42,264 nucleotides of DNA from Thermococcus sp. (GTDB lineage: Archaea > Methanobacteriota_B > Thermococci > Thermococcales > Thermococcaceae): positions 1 to 42,264 of the forward strand of contig NZ_JALTCZ010000025.1 in assembly GCF_027008145.1 (NCBI RefSeq). Reading direction: 5' to 3'. Positions 20,836-29,540 of the stretch are shown here, piece after piece. Below the pieces are notes generated by a model that saw only the letters and a program-made list of their open reading frames with translations, did no database searches and had not been told where the DNA came from. The number at the start of each line of letters is the position of its first letter. Positions within the stretch are counted from its first letter, which is position 1. The translations under genes and the position numbers were made by a program.

Positions 20836-21270
20836 ATGAAGCCAGAATCACCAAGAATCAAAAGAACACGACACGCAAAACACTTCATAACCTACCACTT
20901 CGTCTGGATACCAAAATACAGGAGGGGCATTCTCACCGGAAAAGTCGCTGAAAGGCTCAAGGAAATGCTCAAGGAATACTCGGAAGAAATCGGGTGTGAA
21001 GTCATTGCCCTCGAAGTAATGTCAGACCACGTTCACGTTTTCCTGCAAGCAAAGCCAAACCTCTCACCAGCCCAAATAGTGAACCACTTGAAGGGCAAAA
21101 CCGCCAGAAAACTCCTCCAAGAATTTCCAGAACTGAGGAGCAAAACGACTCACGGGAGACTCTGGTCTCGCTCCTATTTTGTCCCCTCAGTCGGCTACAT
21201 AACGGATGAGATTGTTAAGCACTACGTTGAAACCCAATGGGAGCGTGAGTTAAAACGAAAAGGAGCGTAA
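20836..21270 (+). CDS. tnpA: IS200-like Y1 (HUH) transposase TnpA
   Basis: HFITYHFVWIPKYRRGILTG, SDHVHVFLQAKP (HUH), YITDEIVKHYVETQ (Tyr). Confidence 0.95.
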   Translation: MKPESPRIKRTRHAKHFITYHFVWIPKYRRGILTGKVAERLKEMLKEYSEEIGCEVIALEVMSDHVHVFLQAKPNLSPAQIVNHLKGKTARKLLQEFPELRSKTTHGRLWSRSYFVPSVGYITDEIVKHYVETQWERELKRKGA

Positions 21271-21350
21271 CAATCAAACTCCAGCCCTCAAAAGAACAGG
21301 AGAAAATCCTTTTCAAGTTAGCCGATATTGGGGCTAAAGTCTGGAATCGA

Positions 21351-22562
21351 GTGAATTATCTAAGAAGACAAGAATTCTTTGAGGGTAAACCAGTGGATTT
21401 TCTTAAAACTGAGAAAATCGTCTATGAGGAGTTCAAGCGAGAAATTGGCTCGGCGACAGTCCAGCAGATTTGCAGGAAGAATACTGAAGCATGGCGAAGT
21501 TTCTTCTCCCTTGCAAGGAAAAAGAAGTCCGGAGAACTCCCCAAATGGCTCAAACCAAAACCTCCAAACCATTTGAAGGAAGGTGGGAGAAGAAAACCCT
21601 TAATCATCCTCAGGAACGACCAATACAAAATTGAAGGCAACAAGTTAATCCTTAAAGGACTCGGAAAATTCGGTAAGTTAAAAATTCAGTTCAAGGGTAG
21701 GATACACTTGAAGGGCAAACAAGGGAGGCTTGAAATCATCTACGACGACGTGAAAAGAAAATGGTCTGCGAAAATCAGCCTGACGGTCAGTCAGAAATTG
21801 ACCAAAGAAGGCTGGTTTGAAGTTCCAAGAAAGCCCTTAGGAAACCTCTCAGCGGGTATTGACTTGGGAGTGAACAACTTGATGGCTGTCTATGTGGAAA
21901 ACGGTGAGAGTTTTCTCGTGAACGGCAGGCCGTTAAAGAGCATCGCCTTTTACTGGCAAAAGAGGATTGCTGATTACCAGTCCAAACTCAACAAGTCTGG
22001 AGCGAAAACGAGCAGAAAACTCAGGAGAATGCACGAGAAGGCCAAACTTCAGGCCAAACACTACATCAACACGGCAGTTAGACAAACAGTAGAGAGGCTT
22101 TATCGTCTCGGAGTTTCGAGGATTGTAGTTGGTTATCCGAAGGGAATTGCCAGAAACCCCGATAAAGGTAAAAGGCAAAATTTCATTCTCTCTCACGTTT
22201 GGCGGTTTAACACGGTGATTCAAAGGCTGAAAGAAGTTGCGGAGGAGTATGGTATTCAAGTTGAGGTCGTTGATGAGGCTTTTACTTCAAAAACTTGCCC
22301 CGTCTGTGGGAAGCCCCATGAAGGGGCCCGTTTTGTTCGGGGATTGTTTAAGTGTCCCGTGACGGGGCTTGTATTCAATGCGGACTTAGTTGGGGCTTTC
22401 AACATTTTGAAGAAGGTTGTTAAAACCATAACCCCGAGCCTGCCGGGTTTAACGGCGGGTAGGGGTAATCGGGGGAAGGCCCTCCCGGAGGGGTCGAAGA
22501 CCCGTTTTGGTTTGGGTTTTAATGAGACCCCTCAAACCTCCCCGTCAATGGCGAGGGGTTAA
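21351..22562 (+). CDS. tnpB: TnpB RNA-guided nuclease family protein; N terminus probably extends upstream in frame to about 21249 but lacks a standard start codon
   Basis: AGIDLGVNNLMAV (RuvC-I), VDEAFTSKTCPVCG, NADLVGAFNILKK (RuvC-III). Upstream in-frame VKTKRSVTIKLQPSKEQEKILFKLADIGAKVWNR resembles a TnpB N terminus. Confidence 0.92.
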   Translation: MNYLRRQEFFEGKPVDFLKTEKIVYEEFKREIGSATVQQICRKNTEAWRSFFSLARKKKSGELPKWLKPKPPNHLKEGGRRKPLIILRNDQYKIEGNKLILKGLGKFGKLKIQFKGRIHLKGKQGRLEIIYDDVKRKWSAKISLTVSQKLTKEGWFEVPRKPLGNLSAGIDLGVNNLMAVYVENGESFLVNGRPLKSIAFYWQKRIADYQSKLNKSGAKTSRKLRRMHEKAKLQAKHYINTAVRQTVERLYRLGVSRIVVGYPKGIARNPDKGKRQNFILSHVWRFNTVIQRLKEVAEEYGIQVEVVDEAFTSKTCPVCGKPHEGARFVRGLFKCPVTGLVFNADLVGAFNILKKVVKTITPSLPGLTAGRGNRGKALPEGSKTRFGLGFNETPQTSPSMARG

Positions 22563-22603
22563 ACTGTTGGAACCCTCGCCGTTCACGGCGGGGAGGAGGT
22601 CAG
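22430..22603 (+). ncRNA. Candidate omega/reRNA scaffold at the tnpB 3' end and right end
   Basis: GC-rich, hairpin-dense tail overlapping the tnpB 3' end and ending at the right-end hairpin; by analogy to known TnpB systems. Confidence 0.45.
22575..22594 (+). repeat. Right-end subterminal hairpin CCTCGCCG-TTCA-CGGCGGGG
   Basis: 8-bp stem, same loop as the left-end hairpin. Confidence 0.8.
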
Positions 22604-23409
22604 ATGGGCAATGTGGAGAGCCTCGACTTCATTAGCGACCCTGAGGGGTCTGCAAGGGAAATAAACGCGTGGGTCGAGAATCGGACGAACGGCAGGATTA
22701 AGGACATCGTATCGAAGCCCAGCCCCGAAACGAGGCTGATAATAACGAACGCGATTTACTTCAAGGCCAACTGGTTGAGCAGGTTCAGGGCGGACGAAAC
22801 AAGGAACGGGACGTTCCACTCTCCGAGAGGCCCGGTTACGGTTCCGATGATGCATCAGACCGTGAAGTTCCCCTACTTTGAAAACGACGAACTTCAGGCC
22901 CTCGTGATGCCCTACCGTGGCGGAAGACTTGTCATGCTGATAATCCTCCCCGGAAAGGGGAAGTTTAAAGACGTCGAGGGCAACCTGAGCACCGGGTTAA
23001 TCGAGGAAATCATGAACGGCACGAGGGAAGAGAGGGTGAAGGTGACCCTCCCGAAGTTCAGGTTTGAGAGGGAGTACCATCTGAGGGGTGTCCTTGCAGA
23101 TATGGGCATGGAGAGAGCCTTCATGGTGCTGGACTTCTCGGGCATTTCACCTGAAGGCAACCTCGCGATAAGCGACGTGGTTCATAAGACCTTCATAAGC
23201 GTCGCCGAGAACGGAACCGAGGCTGCAGCTGCAACGGCAGTTACCATGACCCTGAGTGCCCCCGTTGAGCGGGAGAAGCCCAAGGTCTTCAGGGCAGATC
23301 ACCCCTTCATTTTCCTCATCTACGACAGAGAAACAGAAGCGATACTCTTCATGGGGAGGCTGATGAACCCGAAGGGGTGAGCTTTTAAATTCCCCCTCCA
23401 ACTTTTCCC

Positions 23410-24153
23410 ATGCCCCTCTGGAAGGATAGAAAGCTGGGCTTACCTGTGAAGGAAGCAGTTAAGCTCTTCCCCGAGCTTGAAAGGTATATGGACGAGCACG
23501 GGAGGCTCGATTTCTCAAACAGGAAAGTTAGGATACTCTACAACAGAGCCATAGCAAAGGCTGTCTTCCACCTTGATATAGATTATCACCCTAGGGGCCT
23601 TGTGACCACTCCGATTTCGCGCTACCTCTTTCTGAAGACGTTTCTGCGTGGTGGTGAAAGGGTTCTGGAGATAGGGACCGGGCACACGGCTTTGATGTCC
23701 CTCATGGCGGAGAAGATATTCAACTGTGATGTTACTGCAACTGAGCTCGATGATGAGTTCTTCGAATACGCGAGGAGGAACGTTGAGAAGAACCGCGCGA
23801 GAATAAGGCTCATCAAGAGCGACGGAGGAATAATCCGCGGAGTAATTCCCGAAGGCGAGAGGTTTGACGTTATCTTCTCGGCCCCACCCTACTATGAGGC
23901 CCCAACGAAGGGCGTTTTAACGGAAAAGGAGGGCGTCGGTGGTGGGTTGTATGGTGAGAATTTCTCGGTGAGGCTGATAGATGAGGTGCTTGACTATTTG
24001 AAGCCCGGTGGGAAAGTTGCCCTGTTCTTCCCAGATAAGAAGCCGCTTTTAGATGCCATAACTGAGAAGGGGAAAGAATTGGGCTACTCGCTGAAGGACG
24101 TTAAGTTCAAGGCCGGAACTAGGTGGAGGCACAGCCTGATTTTAACACTTTAG
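23410..24153 (+). CDS. SAM-dependent methyltransferase (RlmF/METTL16-like)
   Basis: VLEIGTGHTALMSLMAEKIFNCDVTATELDDEFF; FSAPPYYEAP catalytic-type motif. Confidence 0.75.
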   Translation: MPLWKDRKLGLPVKEAVKLFPELERYMDEHGRLDFSNRKVRILYNRAIAKAVFHLDIDYHPRGLVTTPISRYLFLKTFLRGGERVLEIGTGHTALMSLMAEKIFNCDVTATELDDEFFEYARRNVEKNRARIRLIKSDGGIIRGVIPEGERFDVIFSAPPYYEAPTKGVLTEKEGVGGGLYGENFSVRLIDEVLDYLKPGGKVALFFPDKKPLLDAITEKGKELGYSLKDVKFKAGTRWRHSLILTL

Positions 24154-25048
24154 GGACTCGGACCGTGGGCGTCTCTTCATCTCTCAGAGGAGGTGCTTTC
24201 TCCTCATCGTCCCTATGGTATTTCTTTCTCGCAACGATTATGATTCTCGGTGAAAACAACCTGTATTTTGATCCGGAATAGTCCCCGTAGACTTCAAGGA
24301 CTTCCATGTTCCTGCTTTTTAGCATTTTGATCAGTTCGTGGAGGCTGTAGAGTCTCATGCTGTAGTAGAGAGGCTCACTTAGATTCTCCCCCTTAACCTC
24401 AACGGTAAGGCGGCTTGTGTAGGGATCAAAGGAGTACCTCAAGGAGAAGTTTCCTTTTCTTGTCCTAACCAGTATCTCGGGGCGCCATTCGTATATAACA
24501 GCGGCCATTTTCTGGATGTAGTGATCCCTGTTCAGGATATCAAGTATGAGAACACCACCCTCCTTGAGGTGGTCGATGAAATTTTCTAGAACCCTTTGAT
24601 TCGTTGCCTCGTCAAAATATCCAAAGCTGCTGAACCAGTTTATCACAACGTCAAACTTCCTGCTGAGGTTCATCTCCCTCATATCACCAACCAGAAACCT
24701 TGACCCGGGATGTTTTTGGCCCTTTTCCGAGGCAATCCTGATGTAGCTTGGGGAGATATCCATTCCCGTGACTCTGTAGCCCCTCTCTAGAAATCCAAGA
24801 CTTATTCTGCCGTCGCCGCAGGGGACATCGAGTACTTCCACCGCATCTGGATGGTACTTTCGCAGGAGGGAGACTATAAAGTCAACCTGCTGCGGAGTAT
24901 TTTCGTACGCTTCCCTGTGAACCGTGAGGATATCAAAGATGATCTCACCGTATTCTACGTATGTCTTTATGACCCAGTTCGGGTCGAACACGTCTCCCCA
25001 CCAAAAGACAAAACGGCGGGGGAGAATATAAGTCCACCGCATGTCCAA
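24119..25048 (-). CDS. Class I SAM-dependent methyltransferase
   Basis: VLDVPCGDGRISLGFLERGYRVTGMDISPSYI; FDVVINWFSSFGYF. Confidence 0.85.
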   Translation of the reverse strand: MDMRWTYILPRRFVFWWGDVFDPNWVIKTYVEYGEIIFDILTVHREAYENTPQQVDFIVSLLRKYHPDAVEVLDVPCGDGRISLGFLERGYRVTGMDISPSYIRIASEKGQKHPGSRFLVGDMREMNLSRKFDVVINWFSSFGYFDEATNQRVLENFIDHLKEGGVLILDILNRDHYIQKMAAVIYEWRPEILVRTRKGNFSLRYSFDPYTSRLTVEVKGENLSEPLYYSMRLYSLHELIKMLKSRNMEVLEVYGDYSGSKYRLFSPRIIIVARKKYHRDDEEKAPPLRDEETPTVRVPKVLKSGCAST

Positions 25049-25075
25049 GGCTTGAACTCTATTGCCTTGGCTGTG

Positions 25076-26198
25076 CTATAGCTCCATTATTTCGCCTGCC
25101 CTGTTGAATTCACCCCGCTTTATGAGCTCGATGGTAAAGGTGTAGAGGCCAAGTTTGAGGAGGTTCTCTGGAGTGAGCCTCTCACGGGACAGCTTGCCTA
25201 TCCCCCTCGGAGAGCTTTTGAATTGCCTTTTGCCTTAGCGCTTTCAGAGTAGTCGGCGAACTCCAATGCCTGAAGGATTGAGAGGACTTCGAGCTTGGCA
25301 TCTTCATGTAAGCTTCTTGTCCCGAGTTTCTCCTCCTGTTTTTGAACCTGTGAATACTTTGCGGGGGACGGTGTTGGCCTTTCTGATTTCTTTAGCTTCG
25401 AGGGGGTATGGACAAAGGTTCTTTCAGCACGTCCTTCGGGACAACTTCCTTTACAACTTTCAGGAACTCAACCAACTCGGGTATTTTGTATATGTCTTCC
25501 GGTGATTCAAATACTTGCTTGAACTTCCGCTTTCCAAACTCATCGAAATACGGTACTTTTCTCTCTGCTATCTTTTCGGCCGCTGCAATGGCTTTATCGA
25601 CGGCTTCTTCCATTCTCCTCTTTGCTTCCAGTGTTACCAGATTTCTCTTCAGCTCATCGAAGCTTATTAGAATTCCGCCAATATCGTTTTCTCTCAGCTC
25701 GCTCATTGCAAATTTCTTATCCTTTGCAAACACCGTCTTTTCCACGAAATTCTCTAGCACCTTTGCGTTTCTCTCCGCGAAGTGAAAACTTGATAGATTG
25801 TCTGGTCCGGAAAGGGCAGGGATATGCGTCAATAGCTGGAAAAGTATGTTCCACTTCATCGCGTCCTGCAGGTCTCTTGCCATAATCGGTCTATTTTTGA
25901 GGTCCTCCCGCTCATATCCATGTGTTATATGGGGTGTGTTATCTGTGGCATTATATATCTTTACTCCATCTTTTTCTCGATTTTTCAACCGCTCTACAAG
26001 GTGTCTTTTGTAAATCTTCTCCTCCTCCAGCGTGGCACTTTCCGGAACCTCCTCAAATATATGATACTCCTTTTCTATTACTTTCTTTCTCAGCATCCCC
26101 TTCTTGATCTCAAGGCGTCTCTTTCCCAGTTTATCAGCGGAGTATATCCCCACCATGGCTGCTCCTCCCATTTCCTGAATGGAACGTGGGAAAGTCAA
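25076..26198 (-). pseudogene. Decayed accessory gene of unknown function
   Basis: Intact 268-aa ORF to 25392, then the sequence continues in other frames: SKLKKSERPTPSPAKYSQVQKQEEKLGTRSLHEDAKLEVLSILQALEFADYSESAKAK / AIQKLSEG / GIGKLSRERLTPENLLKLGLYTFTIELIKRGEFNRAGEIMEL*. Confidence 0.65.
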
Positions 26199-26330
26199 TA
26201 TCTTATGGGGTTACGCGCACCATCCTAAAATGCTTTTCTACCGGGGGTTCAAGATGAAGCCATTGAGGAATGTCCTCGAAAGGCTCGCAAGGTTTAAGTT
26301 TTGAAAACCCAATTTTGGTTGGGTGGTTTA

Positions 26331-26549
26331 ATGGGAGAAAGCGTTAACATCTCCCTAATACTCCGTGATATCCAGCTCATGAGGAAAAAACTGGACGAGA
26401 TAGAGGAAGAGCTTCTCAAGTTAAAGATTGGTGGGCTTGGGGAAGAGGAGGTAAGCGAAGAGGAACTCAAAGAGCTTGAGAGGCTTTCCAAAGAAACCCT
26501 GAAGAACGGGATCCCCTGGGAAGAAGCTAAAAGGGAACTGGGCCTTTGA
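26331..26549 (+). CDS. RelB-like antitoxin
   Basis: Short acidic coiled-coil-like protein immediately upstream of a RelE-like toxin. Confidence 0.7.
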   Translation: MGESVNISLILRDIQLMRKKLDEIEEELLKLKIGGLGEEEVSEEELKELERLSKETLKNGIPWEEAKRELGL

Positions 26550-26559
26550 GGTGCCTTAA

Positions 26560-26826
26560 ATGGGCTACGAGGTTCTCCTTCACAGAGAAGTTCTGAGGAA
26601 ACTCAAGGATGCTCCCGAAAGTGTGCGTAAAAAATTCGGTGAGCTGGTTGAAGAGCTTAGGCTTAACCCGATCCCTTCCGAAAAGTTCGACGTCAAAAAG
26701 CTGAGGGGAAGGGAGAACACGTTCAGGGTCCGGTTGGGCGACTATCGAGTTATCTATGAACTCCAGAGAAAGAAACTTCTTATTCTGATACTCAAATTTG
26801 GAAAGCGTGAAAATGTGTACAAATAG
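26560..26826 (+). CDS. RelE/ParE-family toxin
   Basis: YEVLLHREVLRKLKDAPESVRKKF...KLRGRENTFRVRLGDYRVIYELQRKKLLILILKFGKRENVYK. Confidence 0.88.
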   Translation: MGYEVLLHREVLRKLKDAPESVRKKFGELVEELRLNPIPSEKFDVKKLRGRENTFRVRLGDYRVIYELQRKKLLILILKFGKRENVYK

Positions 26827-26847
26827 TTCAATTTTGTTCTCCAATGT

Positions 26848-28038
26848 TCACTTCATGTCCTCAACGTAGAGGAAGAGCGCCTTGAGGTATTCGGTGTCCT
26901 TGGAGGCCATGAGTATCGGGTGATCCGGCGCCTGAGTCCTATAGGGTTCGAGCATCTTGAGGAACTTTCCTGCCTTGGCGGCTGCCGCTATTACCATGTC
27001 CTTGAAGGCCTGCATATCAACGTGCTGGGAGCATGAGGCGGTAACCAGCATTCCCCCCTCCCTGACAAGCTGAAGGCCGGCGTAGTTCACGTTGAAGTAA
27101 GCTCTAAGGCCCCTCTTAAGGTCCTTCTCGTGCTGAACGAAGGCTGGTGGGTCGAGGATAACTATGTCGAACTTCTCTCCCTTCTTTATCATCTCCTCCA
27201 TAACCGGGAAGGCCGAGCCAACGATATACTTCATTTTCTCCTCAACTCCATTGAGCTTGGCGTTCTCCTTGACCATGTTGATGGCCCAAGGCGACTTGTC
27301 TACCGTGACAACTTCTTCAGCTCCGGCAACGGCCGCATGGATTGCAAAGCCTCCTGTGTAGGTGAAGACATCGAGAACGCGCATTCCCGGTTTAACGTAC
27401 TTCTCCAAAGCTATCCTGTTCTCCCTCTGATCGAGGAAGAAGCCGGTTTTCTGCCCACGCATGTCGACGATGAATTTTGCCTTGCCCTCATTGATGATGG
27501 TGCGGTACTTCTCCTTGCCGAGAAGGACGCGCTCTATCTCTGGTAACCCTTCCTTCCTGCGCGACCTACCGGTGTTTTTCTCGAAGACGGTCTCTATCTC
27601 TGGCTCTGCCTCCATTATGACCTCCGCAACGTCGAGCTTGAACCTCTCCATCCCAACGCTCGAAATCTGGAGGGAGGCAATCTCGTTGAAGCGATCAACT
27701 ATCAGGCCGGGGAGGTAATCCGCCTCGCCGTAGACCATTCGATAAGCCTTGTTGTAGCCCAGAACCTTCTTTCTGTACTCGTTGGCCTTCCTTATTCTCT
27801 CGCGGAAGAGCTCCCTGTTTATCTCCGTTTCTCTGTCCTTGGTCACGATCCTGACCATTATGTTCGAGTTCGGGTTGACGAAGCCCCTTCCAAGGAACTT
27901 GCCCCCGCGAGTGTAAACCTCAACGATGTCCCCAGGTTCAAACTCACCTTCGGTTCTCACAACACCTTTCTTGAAGACTATCATAGCGCCCTTTCCTATT
28001 GCCCTCGCCGCCTGGGCGTCAACGATTACCCTCGCCAT
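26848..28038 (-). CDS. Class I SAM-dependent rRNA methyltransferase with PUA domain (RlmI-like)
   Basis: PUA-like N terminus MARVIVDAQAARAIGKGAMIVFKKGVVRTEGEFEPGDIVEV; VLDVFTYTGGFAIHAAVAGA; ILDPPAFVQHEKDL; VTASCSQHV. Confidence 0.9.
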   Translation of the reverse strand: MARVIVDAQAARAIGKGAMIVFKKGVVRTEGEFEPGDIVEVYTRGGKFLGRGFVNPNSNIMVRIVTKDRETEINRELFRERIRKANEYRKKVLGYNKAYRMVYGEADYLPGLIVDRFNEIASLQISSVGMERFKLDVAEVIMEAEPEIETVFEKNTGRSRRKEGLPEIERVLLGKEKYRTIINEGKAKFIVDMRGQKTGFFLDQRENRIALEKYVKPGMRVLDVFTYTGGFAIHAAVAGAEEVVTVDKSPWAINMVKENAKLNGVEEKMKYIVGSAFPVMEEMIKKGEKFDIVILDPPAFVQHEKDLKRGLRAYFNVNYAGLQLVREGGMLVTASCSQHVDMQAFKDMVIAAAAKAGKFLKMLEPYRTQAPDHPILMASKDTEYLKALFLYVEDMK

Positions 28039-28107
28039 TCTCACCACCGGCGTTGTTTCGGCGATAGGTATTTAACCCTTCGCTCCCTATTAAAAACGGT
28101 GGTTTCT

Positions 28108-28416
28108 ATGCACTTCGAGGTGATAAAGGAGTTCTTGGAAGAGATGGGTGCAGACTGGATAGAGCTTGAGGATGAGGTTCACATCGAGCCCAAGGTCTTC
28201 TATGAGGTCTGGAAATACGTCGGCCAGCCGGAGCTCGGAACCTACGTGATAGAGGACGAAGTCGTTGAGCCCGGCTCATACGACCCCCCTGAAATGAAAT
28301 ACACGGACGTTAAGAAGGTTAAGATCAAGAAAGTTTACTTCGAGACGCTCGATGGGAAGAAGGTCGTCACGGACTACTCCGAGTTCCAGAAGATCCTCAA
28401 GGAGAAGTCGGCCTGA
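28108..28416 (+). CDS. Small conserved hypothetical protein
   Basis: 102 aa, good coding character, ATG at 28108 after an AT-rich leader. Confidence 0.65.
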   Translation: MHFEVIKEFLEEMGADWIELEDEVHIEPKVFYEVWKYVGQPELGTYVIEDEVVEPGSYDPPEMKYTDVKKVKIKKVYFETLDGKKVVTDYSEFQKILKEKSA

Positions 28417-28427
28417 TTTTTCTTCTT

Positions 28428-29540
28428 CTACCTTAGAATTACGGGGAGCATTAAGGCCCCCATGCAGTTCGTTCTTCTCACGCCGAGCTCAAGGGCCAGG
28501 TGGCCTACGATAGAGGATGCCGTAAGTGCCAGAAGGCCCGGCAGGCCATCAAATGCAATGGAGAGGGTGATGAGGAAGAGAACAACCGCCCCGTTTACGA
28601 GCCTGTACGGAACCTTTGAGAGAGCTTCTGCGAGAGCCTTGGAGAGGGGTTCGCCGTAGAGGAGAACGGTCAGTGTTGTTAGCAGAGCGGTGAGCAGGAA
28701 AGCCGGGAGGTGGGAAAGGCCCAGCGGCGGCATCATCGCCACCACGCCGTTCCTTGCCCTTCCGGTCTGCAGGTAGTTGACGGTCGAAAAGAGGAAGTTC
28801 GCCGTATTCACGGAGTAGACGACAGTCAAAAAGGAGCGCTCGTCCTTGGAAAGAAAGCTGCCTATAAGCGCCGCCTGGGAGGCCGTGAATGCAGGAACCA
28901 GGGAAGCCACCATGCCAAGGGTGGTTCCGATGAGAGAAAATAGAATCAGCCTAGCCCGGGTTATGAGGGGTTCCGCCCTGCCCGGTGTTACCTTCTCGCT
29001 TGAGAGACCCTCCAGAAGAACTGGAACCCCGAAGAGCCCTGTGAAGAGGTGGTAGAGGGGTTCTCTTAATGGTCTGGACAGGACTAGAATCCCAAGGAAG
29101 CCGGAGAGGAGGTAGATGAGAAACGCCGAACCCCTATTCCTCTCATTAACTATGAGGAGTGCCGAGAGGAGCAGAACAACGGCCTTTCCCGTTCCGGGAG
29201 TGTAGAGCGGGGCAATCAGAGTGTAGAGTGGAAGCAGAAGGATTGACAGAATTACTGCTAGGGCACTCGAAAGGATGGCGATTCTGACTACTTCCATTCC
29301 CCTGCCCCTGAGAACGAGCCTGTGCGCCGGGAGAATCGATAGGGCGCTCCCCTCGTCAGGGACTCCGAGAAAAGTCGAGGGGAAGACGTCGAGGAAAGTA
29401 TGCGTCAGCCCCATGGCAAACAGCGTCACTGCCGATGGAAGGGAGCCCCTCATAATAAGGGCGAGGGTATTAACGTGAATTCCCGGGGTTACACCGCTGA
29501 GGGTCCCGGTGATTATCCCTAACAGTGCCTCCCGTAGCAT
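28428..29540 (-). CDS. TctA/DUF112-like multi-TM permease
   Basis: GIITGTLSGVTPGIHVNTLALIM (TctA-type G-rich motif), TFLDVFPSTFLGVPDEGSALSILPAHRLVLRGRG; many TM segments. Confidence 0.8.
   Translation of the reverse strand: MLREALLGIITGTLSGVTPGIHVNTLALIMRGSLPSAVTLFAMGLTHTFLDVFPSTFLGVPDEGSALSILPAHRLVLRGRGMEVVRIAILSSALAVILSILLLPLYTLIAPLYTPGTGKAVVLLLSALLIVNERNRGSAFLIYLLSGFLGILVLSRPLREPLYHLFTGLFGVPVLLEGLSSEKVTPGRAEPLITRARLILFSLIGTTLGMVASLVPAFTASQAALIGSFLSKDERSFLTVVYSVNTANFLFSTVNYLQTGRARNGVVAMMPPLGLSHLPAFLLTALLTTLTVLLYGEPLSKALAEALSKVPYRLVNGAVVLFLITLSIAFDGLPGLLALTASSIVGHLALELGVRRTNCMGALMLPVILR

Larger units (their letters stand above)
20730..22603 (+). mobile_element. IS200/IS605-family element with tnpA and tnpB (ends approximate)
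   Basis: Y1 transposase plus TnpB, flanked by near-identical terminal hairpins with TTCA loops. Confidence 0.9.
20425..23380 (+). pseudogene. Secreted serpin gene disrupted by an IS200/IS605-type element; N part 20425-~20720, C part ~22604-23380
   Basis: N part: lipoprotein signal MKRAVLLLLLFVAIVGGC, then INAFAVNLYLELVKDGGNVFFSPYSVETALAMAYEGASG. C part: SDPEGSAREINAWVENRTNGRIKDIV...NAIYFKANWL...ENGTEAAAATAVTMTLSAP...ADHPFIFLIYDRETEAILFMGRL. Confidence 0.92.
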
